From Chlamydomonas sphaeroides (Eukaryota > Chlorophyta > Chlorophyceae > Chlamydomonadales > Chlamydomonadaceae): a DNA stretch of 64,000 bases. Under the pieces are notes generated by a model. The model saw only the letters and a program-made list of their open reading frames with translations, was not told the origin of the DNA and made no database searches. The stretch spans positions 1,244 to 65,243 of the forward strand of contig BDDC01000244.1 in NCBI GenBank assembly GCA_001662425.1, written 5' to 3'. Positions 10,997-23,100 of the stretch are shown piece by piece. A program made the translations under genes and the position numbers. Position 1 is the first letter of the stretch. Each line of letters begins with the position of its first letter.

Positions 10997-13900
10997 TCAG
11001 AAGATCATGGCCAGGTCCGCGTCCTGCTTGGCCAGCTCCAGCAGCATGGGGTCGTCGAAGAACTTGTTGATGCTCACGTCATCGCTCATACCCTTGCGCC
11101 GCCGGGTCTTGACCATGAACTCGCGCGCCAGCGCCTGTGGGCCATGGGGGACGCAGCACGAAGGGCGTGAGCCGGGCGCCACGGCGGGCACACCGGTGCG
11201 CTGCTGTTTTGTGAAGCGCGCGCGCGACGGCATTGCCGCTGACGATCACTAGCATGGCCCCGATTGCAGGTTCAGGTACGGCCGGACTCCATGCAGCATC
11301 CGGCCGGCTGCCAAAGGCGCCGCGCGGTGTGAGCCGGTGGGGCGGCGGTGCTCCCACCCGCCACCACCCACCTGCACGGGCGCCGGCTCAAGCGGCCGCA
11401 GCACGATGGACTTGTCCAGCGGGTCGCCGGGCACCACCTGCCAGTGGTCGAACACCGACTGGCAGAACGCCTGGCCCTGTGCGCGGGAGGACGGGCGGAG
11501 GGGGCAGGCCAGCAGGCGCGTCGGGCGCACGGACGCGGCACGCAAAATGGCCCCAGGTAGGGACGTCAAGCCCACGGAAGCGCGGCAAGGACGGAAGTGC
11601 TGAGCACAGCAAGCGCTGCCGAGAGGTGCGCGCCGGCGCCAGGGCGCGGCGTCAGCAATGGGGGCCGGACGTCGGCGGGGGGCCACCCATAGCTGCCGCG
11701 ACGGACCTGCGTGTGGTAGCGCAGGTCTGTCTCGAAGCCAAAGCTCTCCACCACGGGCAGGTACGCCTTGACGATGAAGATGGGCGTGCCGGGCTTGGGC
11801 ACGTCCGCAGTCACGTGGCCTCTGTGAGGGCAAGCAACACGGCCCCGGGCGACGGTTGATGTAAATTCTCGACAAGGGCCCGTTCTCTCCGCCGCGTGTA
11901 TTTGGACTGGCAGAGCTCAGGATGGCTTCACGCACGCGTGACGGCATGTGTCGCTAGGTTGTCGTGCTGTCTAACAACAGGTATCCCACCTCCGCTTGGC
12001 GAGCACGTTGTAGATGGCGGCAATGCAGTCCGCTGGTGTCTGAATTTCCACGTAGTAAACCTGCGGCCGACAGGAGGGCGGAGCAGCATGCGGTCAGCAA
12101 GAAGGAACCGCCCGCACGCCAAGGAGCCGTTCATATCTACAGCTGCGACTTCCATACCAGCGGGTGCCAGCAGCGCAGCCCGCCCAACAAGATCCCCTGC
12201 ACCGCCCAAAACCACCACCCCAGGGGGGCGCCGCACCGGCTCCATGAGGCGCGGCGTGGCCATCAGGAAGGCGCTGTAGCAGACGCGGCGGGAGGTGGGG
12301 ATGATCTGGCCGCCGCCGCGGTGGATGGGCTCGGGCGCAATGGCCGCGTCCAGGATCTTGAACTTGACGTTGCGGATGGGCTCGTCGCACAGCGGCCCCT
12401 CGCGAGCACCCCACTGGAAGCCCTGCAGCCGCGAGCGGAGGATCGAAGAGGGCGTCGAGACACAGCGGACACAGGAACGGCGAGCTGCTGTAAAGGCTTG
12501 TTGGGTGCAGGCAAGCAAAGGAAAGGGCAGCCGGAACGGATATGTTTCAAGCGGCAGCGCGCCGCGGCGACAGCGCGATTGTCTTGCCTGGATGATGCTG
12601 TCGCGCACGGCGTTGAGGAGGCCCTTGTCGGTCTCCGCCGCCAGCGAGTCGTCCAGCAGCACGTTGGGGCCCTGCACGTCGGGCCCGAACGCCCACAGGC
12701 CGCGCACCGCGAGCAGGTCCCACTCGTAGCGCGTTTGGAACCACTCCTGCGAGGGTGGGGCGGCGCAGCGGGGCGGGGCAGGACCGGCACGGGGCGTGAG
12801 CGCATGCGGGCGAGCGGACGCCCTTGACCGAGGAACGGCGCAGCTAGGAAGACGGCGCCTCGGCCAGCGTTGGGTTCGGTATCAGTTACGAGCCACGTTC
12901 ACCAGGCACGCGACGCAGCACAGCCTGGACACATCTGCGGGCCGCTGGGAGCCAAGAGGCCGGCAACTGAAGCAAGGCGCCGCCGGCTCACCGTGAGGTG
13001 CTTGCGGCCCATGTCCAGGCGCACGTTGCCGTTCTCAATGTCCTCCGCCAGCCCCTTGTCCAGCGGCTCCGCGATCATGGTGATCTTGTTGCGCTTGTTG
13101 GGCGTCTCGGCAAAGCACTTGAGCGAGCTGCTCTCCACCACCGTCTCGCAGAAGGCCACCACCGGGTCCGCCACCTTGACCTCCACCTCTGCGGACACGG
13201 GACGCGACGGCGGCACCATGCGGCGTTGGCAGCGTTGGGTATGTTGGCAGGTCCAGCTTGCGAGGCTATGATAGAAGGGCGACAAGCGCGGGGACGCAGG
13301 CGAACGCGACCCCCTGCCCACACCCAAACCCCGGCCTCGCGCACCCGCGTACAGCTCGCGCAGGTCCTTCATGAGGCAGTCCAGGTACATCTCGCCGGTG
13401 CCGAAGATGGTGTGCTCGCCGCTCTCCTCCACGCGCGTGCTGCACAGCGGGTAGCTCTTGGACACCTTGCGCAGCCCCTCCACCATCTTGGGCAGCTCGC
13501 TGGGGTTGAGCGGCTCGGCCGCGATCTTGACCGTGCTGCGCGTCTGGAAGCGCAGCGGCCTGGGCGGGGCATTGGGGAGTCGCAAGCATTTCCAACATCA
13601 GCCCAGCCAGCCCAGTTCACGAGCACCACGCAGGCCGCAGCTGGTGTACGCTCGCCTGGGGCATCCCAGAGACAATACCTCCCTAGGACACCCCAATTCC
13701 CAACGCCGCCCCCGGCCCCACCTGAAGATGTGCACCGGCTCGTCGTACGCGTCCGCCACCAGCGTGGCGGTGCGCGTGATGGTGGCGTCCACGCCCTCGA
13801 TCAGCACCAGGTTGCCGGCCGCCGCGCGCGCCACGGGCACCCGGTAGCGCGCCTGGTACACCCACACGGTGCCCACGGTGGCCACTGCGCTGTCCTCCTC

Positions 13901-16900
13901 GTCCTCGGGCGTGTACGACTCGCCCAGCACCTGGCGCAGCCAACAAACAAGGCCGCCGGGGGCCGCCGGGCATCCAGTCAGTGACAGGTAACACCGCGCA
14001 GCAGGCCCGACCCGACTCGAGCCGACCCGACCCCCATCGGATTGGCCTGGCTCCGTGCGCAGTGGGAACGCCTGCCCTGGCACGCATCACATGTCTGCTA
14101 GGGCGGCCGCTGCCGCTCCCGCCCACCTTGACAGTGTCGCCCGGCCGGATGGTGCCGCTCATGATGCGGCCCAGCGCGTCGAAGCGCGAGCAGTCCTGGC
14201 GCGGGAAGAGCTTGGCCACCGCCACCACCAGCGGTCCGCGCGGGTTGCAGGCGGCCATGAAGGACACCGCGGGCGCGTCCTGCGGCCCGCTGTAGTGGGC
14301 CGCCACCTTGTCGGCGGTGGCGCGGCGGCTGGGCGGCACGTGCGACACCAGCATGTCCACCACGCCGCTGCACGAGCCCAGCACGCTGGAGCAGACCTGG
14401 GGGCGAGGCGGGGAGGGGCCGTACGATGGGAGTAACGAACTAGTTGCGAACCTCCGAGCGTAAGCCCGGGCCCAAGGCGGGGAGGGGCCGTGTATCATGG
14501 GTAGAGGTTGCGAGAGCAGTGACGAAGGTCCCAGTGCAAGCAGGAGGGGGATGTGCCATGGGAGGGGGAGGCGTGGGACGTGAGGAGGGCGCACGGAACG
14601 GGGCCGGCAAGTCTGGGGAGAAGCGGCGGGCGTGGGGCAGCAGGGCTGCCGGCGCCTGCGGCCCGCACTGGTGCTGCCCGCAGTCGTGCGCGGGGTCGCA
14701 CCTGCTTGAGCAGCGGCTTGGTGTCGAAGCTGTACGAGGCGGTGCGAAGGTAGACGCCCAGGCCCGACAGCATGGCCTCCACCGTTTTGGGGTGCTCGCC
14801 TGGGGAAGGAGGCGAGGGGGAAGAGACCGGGTGCAGGGAGCGGGGGAACAGGGAGTGGGGGAACGGGAGGAAGCACGTGGCAGCGATGCGTCCACACACG
14901 CGGGCGCGTGGGCGCGGACGCGGCACGCAGCGCGGCAGAGAGCGCTGAGCAGCTCGCCACCCGGGGGGGTGGGCCGGGTCTCACCGATGACGGTGCTGTA
15001 CATCTTGTACAGCGGCTCCAGCACAAACTGCACGAACGAGCGCTCGCTGGTGCCGGTGCGCGGCGGCGTGCGGCGGAAGACGCGCTCCTCGGGGTGGAAG
15101 TACAGGTCACCCCATAGCCGCTTGGCGAACTCGCTGGCGGGAGGAAGGGGGGAGAGAGAGGGGCCGAGGGAGAAGGGCCGGCAGCAGGAGAAGGGGGTGA
15201 GCGGGAGGTGTGGGAGGGAGGGAGGGAGGGCGTCTGCGGCGGCGATGCGGGCGACGAATTGGTGCGAGCGCGGATGCGGAAGGATGGGCGAATCGGGAAC
15301 GGGATGCGCGCGCGTGTGCCCCGCGGTGAAATACACGTGCGCCGGTGCGCGGCAGCCGTGTCAGAATAACGGGGCTGTGGCTCTACTTGGCGGCGCCAAG
15401 CACGCGCGCCGGCGCGGTCAAGCGCAGCCGGCGCGCTGCCGAGGCACGAAGTGCGGGGCGCCGCGTTGCGGAGTTGGCAGGTAAGCGGAGTCATGACGAT
15501 GCGAAGTGATGCAGCAAGCCTTCGTGTGGGCTCCCTTGTGCGTGCGCGCTGAAGCGAGTGCGGCCGGTCGCAACCTCATACGCGCAGTCGCGGGTTGGCA
15601 TCACCCATGTATGCAGGTTTGCACCCACACCATTGCGCACGGCTTCGGGCGCTGCTAGGCACGAGGCCCTGGGTACCACCGTGCGTTGTGATTGCGGCAA
15701 TAAGCGGAAAGCGGATTCTGACGAGCACAGTGGTTCGGGCGTTTGCTCAGCGCTGGCCGTCAGTAGCACATGCTGTGCGAGGTGTGGGTGCCGCGGCAAG
15801 TGCACGTGTGCCGCATGCATGCAAGCACATGCACCCGGGAGCATCGCAGATGGCGGTGGTCGAGGCGCGGAAACGGGGCGCCGGCACCGCTCCGCCTCAG
15901 ATCCCTGCCGCCGCTCCAACCCCCGTCCCCACGATGCCGACCTCTGTCCCAACCCGCAGGTGCCGGTGCCGCCCGGCCCTGCTCACCGCGGGTCAAATCC
16001 GGCGCCGTAGATATCGCTGTACAGCCGGCCGAAGGACTGCAGCGTGAAGGACCAGCCCGACACGGCGGCGCAAAAGGCCACGTTGCCCTTGACCGGGTCC
16101 AGCAGCTGCTCGGGCGGCATGATGCCGCCTGGGGATGCAGCGGCGGGCGGGAGAAGCAGGAGCGGCGTGGAGGAGGGTCTTCCACGGAGGGCTGGCTAGA
16201 AGGTAATGCAGCTCCGTGGTGGCGATGTGGTGACAAGAGCGGGTGGCATTTGCAGACCGCATGGGAGGAGTGCTGGCGTGCGCGCGCATGTGCCCCGCGG
16301 TGAAACACACGTGCGCCGGTGTGCAGCAGGCGTTCAGACTAACGGGGCTGTGGCTCTACTTGGCGGCGCCAAGTACGCACGCCGGCGCGGTCAAGCGCGG
16401 CCGGCGCGCTGCCGAGGCACGAAGTGCAGGGCGCCGCGTGGCGGAGTTGATGGACCAGCATGATGGAGCATGTTGGCGAACCCTCGCAGTGAGCAGGCGG
16501 GCGGATGCACCGGGAAGCAAGCACGGCAGGCGCGTTTTTCCATGCCCCCTGGACCAGGCATGCCCGTGAGAAGCCAGCGGCAAGCTGCGCCTCGCCAGCC
16601 ACGGCCGCCAGCCGGCATCAAGCGGACGCGCTGCCGCCATATGCCCCGAGCGCGCTCCGCTGCTGGCCGCACCGTATGCCGCCGCTATGAGGTTGTTGAC
16701 CTCCTCGATGGTGTGCCGCAGCTTGTGGTAGGCGTCCGCGGGGGGCAGCTTGAGCTCCGTAATCAGCCGGTCCACCTGGGCAGGGGCGGGGGCGGGCGCA
16801 GGCGCTGCGGCGTCAGACAGATATGATCTCAGGCGGGGCCGCACGCGCGGTGCCCTGTGGAGGCTGTTAGGGCCGGGGCAGGGCCGATGCTCGAAGGGCC

Positions 16901-19102
16901 CCGGGGCTCCCTGGCCCTCCGCACAGCTGAGCGGGGACCCGCTACGGGCGGCTTTCCTGGCGTGGTGGCAGGCCCGGGCACGAGCTATGCTGGGCGGCGC
17001 TGTGCCCAGATGGGGGAAACAGCGGCCGCGATGTTGCGCGCCGCAGCCATGCCAATATTGCGGGATGGAAGTCACCGACGCGGCGCCGCTCACGGAACTA
17101 ATGAGTTATCAACAGCTCCCGCGACCCAAACGAATCTCGCCGCGAAATGGCTGACTAGCGGGTCGTTCGGGCGGCCCGCCTGGGCCGGGCTGCTTGCGTA
17201 CAACGCCAGCAACGCCCCCCTCCCGCGCAGTTGGCCCCTCCCCCGCAACGGCCCCCTCCCGCGACGGAGCCGCTGGCCTTCCCGAGCCCGCCTGCCCTGC
17301 GTCCGCCTGTGCTGCAGCGCCGGAGGCCGGAGTTGGCAGCACAGGCTGGTGCTAGGGCAGGAGAGCACGGCGCGCCCAGCGGCTCCGCACCTGTGCCCTC
17401 AGCCTTGCGATGCCAGCCTCCAACTCGCCGTGCGGCTTTCGCCTCCATTCCAACGACCCCCTCCTCCCTGTCGCTCGCGGCACTCCTTACAATCCAGTGC
17501 CTGTCCCCACCTAGCCCTGTGGCAGCTCCAATCGCACCACTCCCTACCCCCCGGCCGCCGCGGGCCCCGGCTTCACCTTGCTGATCATGAGCGTGATGCT
17601 GAGCCCCTCCTGCAGCGCCTGCCGCACCGCCCGCTCCGTGACCACCATGACGCCCTCCGCAGCGTCCACCACCAGCAGCACGCCGTCCGCCAGCCGCATG
17701 GCAGCCGTCACCTGGCAGGGGGGGACATGCACCCAAGGAGCGGCGACGGAGCGGAGGGCGCAGCATGTCTCAGCGCCTGATTCAGGCGACCCCACCGACA
17801 TCCAACAACCCTTTGCCCAGAGTACCACACCAGCCCCTCCTCTGTCCCTTTCTATTCCTTGTTAGGGAGGCGGAGTCGGGCCTCTCTCTCTGTGATGGCT
17901 GAAGATTGCGCGCCTCCTGCTTTCCTCTCCCCACCCAGCGGCCCGCCCCGCACCTTTTACCCCCGCCCGCCAGCCCCTGCCCGCACCTCATCGTTGAAGT
18001 TGACGTGGCCCGGGCAGTCCAGCAGGTTGAGCAGGTAGCTCTTGCCGCTGGCGCCCTCCATCACCAGGCTCATGGGCATCATCTTGATGCTCATGCTGCG
18101 TGCCTGCTCGTCCAGCCGCGTGTCCGTGAAGCGCAGCTGCTTGCCCGACGCCTCCTGGGCCGCCGTGAGCTTCTTGAGCTCGTGCGTCTGCGCGGGTCGC
18201 CGTGTTGTGCGTCAGGGCACGTGCGATGTGCAGTCGCATGCTGGGCTCATGGCTTCCAGCCCGCCCTTGGGGAGCCCATGCCCAAGCCCCCGAGTCCGTC
18301 CGCACCTGCTCCACGAACATGTCCATGATGGTGGTCTTGCCGTGGTGCAGGTGGCCCACAACCGCCACGTTGCGCACCAGCTCCGGGTTGGCCATGAGCG
18401 TGGCGAGGAACTCGTTGCTGTAGGTGGTGGCCATGGGCTCCGCCTCCAGCGTCTCAAACTTCTTCACCTTGACCGGCGCCACGATGGGCACCTCGAGCGG
18501 CTGCGCGTCCTCCTCCATGACCAGCGTCTCCACCTCGGGGCCATAGATCTCCTCGGCCGTGGGGTAGTACTTCTTGTCCTCGTGCAGCACCACCTGCATG
18601 CCGCCGTCCCCGGCGTCGTCGTCTGGGCGTAACAGGGTGCCAGGGAGCGCGGGGGAAGGGGGTGTCGGTTCCGTGCGCTGCGCAGCTGCTTGTGGGGGCA
18701 TGGTCGGACTAGGTCCAGCCGCGAAGAGCCGGCCCGGGCGTCCACGTTGCAGCCATCGTGTCCAAGCCCCACATGGATCGTGCACCGGTTGGCCGCTCTC
18801 AGGGCGTTGCATGCCCCGCCCGTGCTTCCCCATCGCATCGCAGGCTACCTTCTTGCATAGCGTCCAGCCCATGGACCGTGCCGTCGTCGTCATCGTCCCG
18901 ACCGGCGTGCACGAACTCGTCGCGCTGCTGGTGTTGCTCCTCATCCTCCTCCTGTCAGGGCACAAGACCACTCCATCAGACTTTATCCCGCGTACCGATC
19001 GCTGCGCGCCATGCGAGGCGGCCGATCTGCCCACTGCACCTCGCTGTCCTCGAGCGCGGGTCCTATGTAGTTTCCAAACTCATCATACAGGTCGTCCGCC
19101 AT
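10997..19102 (-). CDS. EFTUD2: U5 snRNP GTPase EFTUD2/Snu114 (116 kDa component)
   Basis: Nineteen exons: 19102-19040, 18951-18849, 18622-18306, 18187-17987, 17711-17577, 16775-16673, 16128-15987, 15133-14985, 14799-14702, 14396-14127, 13930-13722, 13559-13345, 13188-12992, 12746-12588, 12422-12237, 12060-11990, 11821-11707, 11476-11372, 11134-10997. The phases agree throughout, giving 991 aa (human about 972). An EF-2-like GTPase of the spliceosome that works with Prp8 and Brr2 in activation and disassembly. The N-terminus MADDLYDEFGNYIGP and the segment VVLHEDKKYYPTAEEIYGPE are diagnostic. G1 is GHLHHGKT (about 145-152), G3 is DCPGH (218-222), G4 is ISKVDR (271-276), where Ser replaces the usual Asn of NKxD. 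Domain IV/V hallmarks follow (HRGGGQIIPT, SGEHTIFGTGEMYLDC), and the C-terminus is FFDDPMLLELAKQD. The intron 12587-12423 is GC-AG. Introns 6 and 7 carry copies of a 170-bp repeat. Confidence 0.96.
15306..15476 (+). repeat. 170-bp dispersed repeat, copy A (EFTUD2 intron 7)
   Basis: Runs from GCGCGCGTG to GCGGAGTTG and matches copy B at 16280-16449 almost end to end, in the same orientation, with scattered substitutions and small indels. The shared core includes TGTGGCTCTACTTGGCGGCG (within 15373-15396). It sits in the 852-bp intron 15986-15134. No reverse transcriptase, tRNA-like A/B boxes or obvious terminal repeats were seen; orientation is arbitrary. Confidence 0.85.
16280..16449 (+). repeat. 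170-bp dispersed repeat, copy B (EFTUD2 intron 6)
   Basis: Second copy of the element at 15306-15476, in intron 16672-16129. The flanking sequence differs from copy A outside the shared block, which argues for separate insertions or a small duplication rather than duplication of a whole intron-exon unit (exon 7 lies between the copies and is single). Confidence 0.85.
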
Positions 19103-20109
19103 GATGGCGGCGGCCGCGGTCTGCACTAGCTCGCTGCGAGTTCCGTTCTGTCTGCGCGCCGCTCAGGGCCCCATGAGCTGCGCAGCCTGTGCGCCCGCTG
19201 CTGCGGGCAGCTCCCTTCTTGCGAAGCGGTTGTGAAGGGGCTCAACGGCAGCGATACTTCAGCAAGATGCTTGGGCGACAACGTCTGGACGTCAGTGATA
19301 TCTACTTGCGTTGGTTGATGCTCTACTTTGTTACTATTGGTATGCCGGGTGTGTAACGCGTGCAAAGGAGTCTGTGCCGGACACCTACCGCCAGCAGAGC
19401 CCCGCATGCTTATGAGCCGAACAGCATTCACAATGGATCGTTTCACTGCTATAATGACCTTTGAGCCATTCGCATGTTGCGGTGGCCACACGCGAACCAT
19501 GGGCCGTTTCCACAACCACAGCATCCTCTGCCTCCCCACGCGCCGCGCGAACAGGGTCTCAACCTCCATACTGCCGCTGCCGCAGATCACACGACCAAAA
19601 TGACGGGAGCGCGGTCCTGCACCACACCGAGCCTGCCCAGTCCACCTGGACCCAGGGGGTCCCCCCTGCCTGGACCCAAAGGCCAATTGACTTTGCGCGT
19701 GTCGCAGCGCAGCTCCGATAATGAACACATACCACACATACAGTACCTCATAAACCGAAGTGACTCTTCACCATAACCCCTCAACGACCACCCTCTCCAC
19801 GCCACCCCTCGCACGGATCGCCCCCGGTTGCGCACAGGTTCTCAGCAAGCAGCAACACAGCGTGGCCAGGTGCTCCACTCCACCAGGCACGTCCGCCAAC
19901 GACGTCGCTGGGTCATCGCAGGCCGATCACCATGGCCGCCCCTAACAGCCACTACCACGAGCAAGAACCACCATGGAATCCGGGCGGACTCCATGGCCTA
20001 TTCTTCCCGTCGTGGGAAACGTCCCAACCCCTTTCGGCAGGCCGGACGCTCTTCACCACACATTCCTCAATACCCCCCCACACACACCCAAGCAACACCG
20101 CCCAGTTGC
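19103..20109. other. EFTUD2 upstream region and channel-gene 3'UTR
   Basis: Between two minus-strand genes. The part next to 19103 must hold the EFTUD2 promoter and 5'UTR; the part next to 20109 the 3'UTR of the channel gene. An open minus-strand frame at 19126-19737 has no motif and no consistent splice partners. No TGTAA on the minus strand was noticed here. Confidence 0.5.
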
Positions 20110-23100
20110 TCACACCGGGCGCCGCTGCAGGCTGCGCAGGCCGCAGTCCGACCACGCGCCCGATGCCATGGCCGCCATGGCCGCATGGTCTGGCCGCCGC
20201 CCCGTGACGGAGGGCACGCCCGAGCCCGACAGCCGCGACGCCACCTCCACCTGCGCCGCCGCCACCGCCGCCAGCTGCGGTGAGCCGCGCAGCGGCGACC
20301 CCGCGTAGCTGGGCCCCCGCGAGCTGGGGTACGACCCCACCGGCGGCGGCGGCGACAACAGCTGCTGGGGGTGGGGCTGCTGGCCGGGGAGCTGCCCGGA
20401 CTGCTGGCTTGGGAGCAGCGCCGGGTGCTGGCCGGGTAGCTGGCTGGTCTGCGGCGACGGCTGCGAGGGCCGGGGGGAGGGCGGCTCGCCCAGCGGCGCC
20501 CGCCGCTCGGGCAGGATGCCGGCGGCGGCGGCGCTCTGCGCAATGGCGCTGCGGCGGGCGGACATGGCGCGGCTCAGCGGCACCTGCGAGGAGGGGAGCA
20601 GGAGGGGGCGGGAGGCGGGAGGCGGCAGGTTGGAGCAAGGTGGGGCACAGGGTCGCCCCCAGGGAGGGCGGCTGCGAGCTTCCTGCACTGCCCGTTGTCG
20701 TGGCCCGCCCGGGCCTCCCCGGCGCCCCCTTGCAGCCCGGCCCTCACCGGCATCACCGGGCTCGCCCCCAGCGCCGGCGCCCTGCCGATGGCGGCCGTGC
20801 GCAGCGCCCGGTCCATGTGCATCGTCAGCTCGCCGCGCAGCCGCTCCATCTCGGCCGCGTGGGAGGCCTGCGGCCGCGAGGCGAGGGGCGAGGGAGGCGA
20901 GGGGCCATCAGGGCCGGCCGGCCGCGCCTGCGCGGGCGCCACGCCCCTGCCCCGGGCCTGCCCCTGCCTGTGCCCCTGCACGGCGCCCGGCCCACTGGCC
21001 CCGCCTCGCGCACCTCCGCCCCATTAGCAGCCGGACCACGGCCTTGCCGCTCCCCACCACGCCAAGCGTCAACGCTACCTGCTGCCACTACACTCTACCA
21101 CGCCCGCCAGGACGCATGCCCAACGCTAGTTTGTGCACTGCGCCGCCGCCCCTCCCTCCGCCCCACCTGCAGCCGGCTCACGGCCTGCTCCAGCGCGGTG
21201 CTGGTGGCGCGGCCCCTCCTGTTGACGTGGCGCTTGAGGTCGGCAATGCGGCCCGTCCACTGCCGCTCGCCGCCGCCCTCGTCCTCGTCCTCGCCCTCAC
21301 CGCCCTCCTCCGCCTGCCGGCCGCGCCCCGAGTCCACCGCCACCAGCGGCGCCCGGTCGCGCCAGCGGTAGGCGGGCTGCGGCGTCAGGGGTCAGGGGCA
21401 GCACGGAGTTCAGGCCGGTGGTGTGGGGCGGGGGCATCGAGCGGCTCATGACAGCAGTAGTCCGAGTAGCTATGAACATGCCATGCATACGTGGAGCGTA
21501 TGCTGCGCTGGCGGCGGGCTCCTGCGCACCAGGGCGCTCCAAGCCCGCCCCGCCTGAGGCCGGCCTCGTGCCCAGCCAAGCCCAGCCAACTCCGCGCTCC
21601 AGCCCACCCCGCAGCCCACGCCACCCCAGCCCAGCGCATGCCTTGTGCCTAACCCACCGTGATGGTATACAGGAAGATCATGGGCCGCTTGGCGGCACCG
21701 TCGGCAGCACCAGCGCCTCCGCCGGCACCCGACCCGCCGCCGCCGCCGCCGCCGCCGCTGCCGCCCTGGTGGCCCTTGCCACCGCCGCCGCCTCCCCGCC
21801 GGCTCTTGCTCCTGCCGCCCTCTTCCTCCTCGCTGCCACGCTCGCTGGCGCCGCCGCCGCGTCCTCCGCCGCTGGCCGGGGGCCGGTCGCCATGCAGGAT
21901 GCGGTCGTGGATCCAGTCCAGCAGCGCTGCGGGGATGCGCGCCTCCGTCTCCACCACTAGCTGGGCCTTGTTGTGGAGCGCCTCCCAGTCCTGGGGCCGC
22001 AGGGGCAGCGGTGACCTCGTGTCATGTGCGCATGCGCCTGGTTGCTGCATGCACCCCACGCGCAGATCTGCCGTACCTCGTTGGCGCGGATCCTGTCGTA
22101 CGAGTCGCCGATGATGGAGATGAGCAGGTTCAGCATCACGATGGCCACCTGCCCAGTTGGGGAGGAGGGGCGGGGGGAGGGGGGAGGGCAGGCGTCGTGA
22201 GGCGGGCCGTTGAGCACAGGCCCAGCGCACGCCTCCAAGCCAACCACTCCTTTCCACCGCCGCCAACAGCTCCGTCCAGCGCATGCTGCCCCCCGTGGCT
22301 CACCACGACCAGATAGACGCTCACGATGACGCGCGCCAGCTGCGACACGCCAGCGTCGCCGCCATCTGGGTGGGGCCAGGCACGGGGCAGGGCGATTCGC
22401 CGGGCAAGGCGGCAAATCAAACACCTCGTCCAGAACAGTCCCCACCCATTGGCTACGCAGCTGCTGCCTCGCCGCCGTACGAGTTCAGCGAACCACTGGA
22501 TAGCTCCGCGCGGAGCGCCCAACGCGAGGCCACCGCCCAGTGCCCAGTACCCAGTGCCTAGCGCCCAGCTGCCGGCGGTGCAACTGCCCAGTCTCCAGCA
22601 GCCTGCTGCACCACAACCCTAACCCCCACACCCGCACCCCGGCCTTACCCAGCTCGTCCATGTACTCGAGGGTGATGTCGCCAAAGATCATGGTGAACAG
22701 CCGGGCAAAGGTGGACCGCGAGTCGCCATGTTCCCCCTGCGGCAGCAGGGTGTGGGGAAGGCGGCAGCAGCGCAGGCAGGGGCCGTTCGGCACCACAAGA
22801 CGGCGGCACGCATGTCCATGGCCCCGGTCGGCCACGTGGTTCGTGAGCGGAAAGCGCTGTGACGGCGAGTCGCGTGGAGCGGTGGGGCCGAGCGTCAGCG
22901 GAGAGCGAGCAGCGACGGAAGGCAGTGGGGGCCAGGGCGCGTGCCGTCGCGCCGCGGCTGGCGTGTTTGTGCGAGTATGCGGGGCGTGCTGGGTTGCTCT
23001 GCGGCCGCCCACCTGCACCACGATGAGCGACAGCGCGAAGCCCACACACATGACGCAGAGGAACACGAAGAACAGGCTCAGGCCCGAGGCCGTCTCGATG

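Noticed and set aside
13683..15494. 603-codon minus-strand open frame
   Set aside because: It reads through several EFTUD2 introns; only pieces (for example 14396-14127) are true exons, joined in other frames.
19126..19737. 203-codon minus-strand frame upstream of EFTUD2
   Set aside because: No motif, no splice partners, and it overlaps the expected EFTUD2 promoter and 5'UTR.
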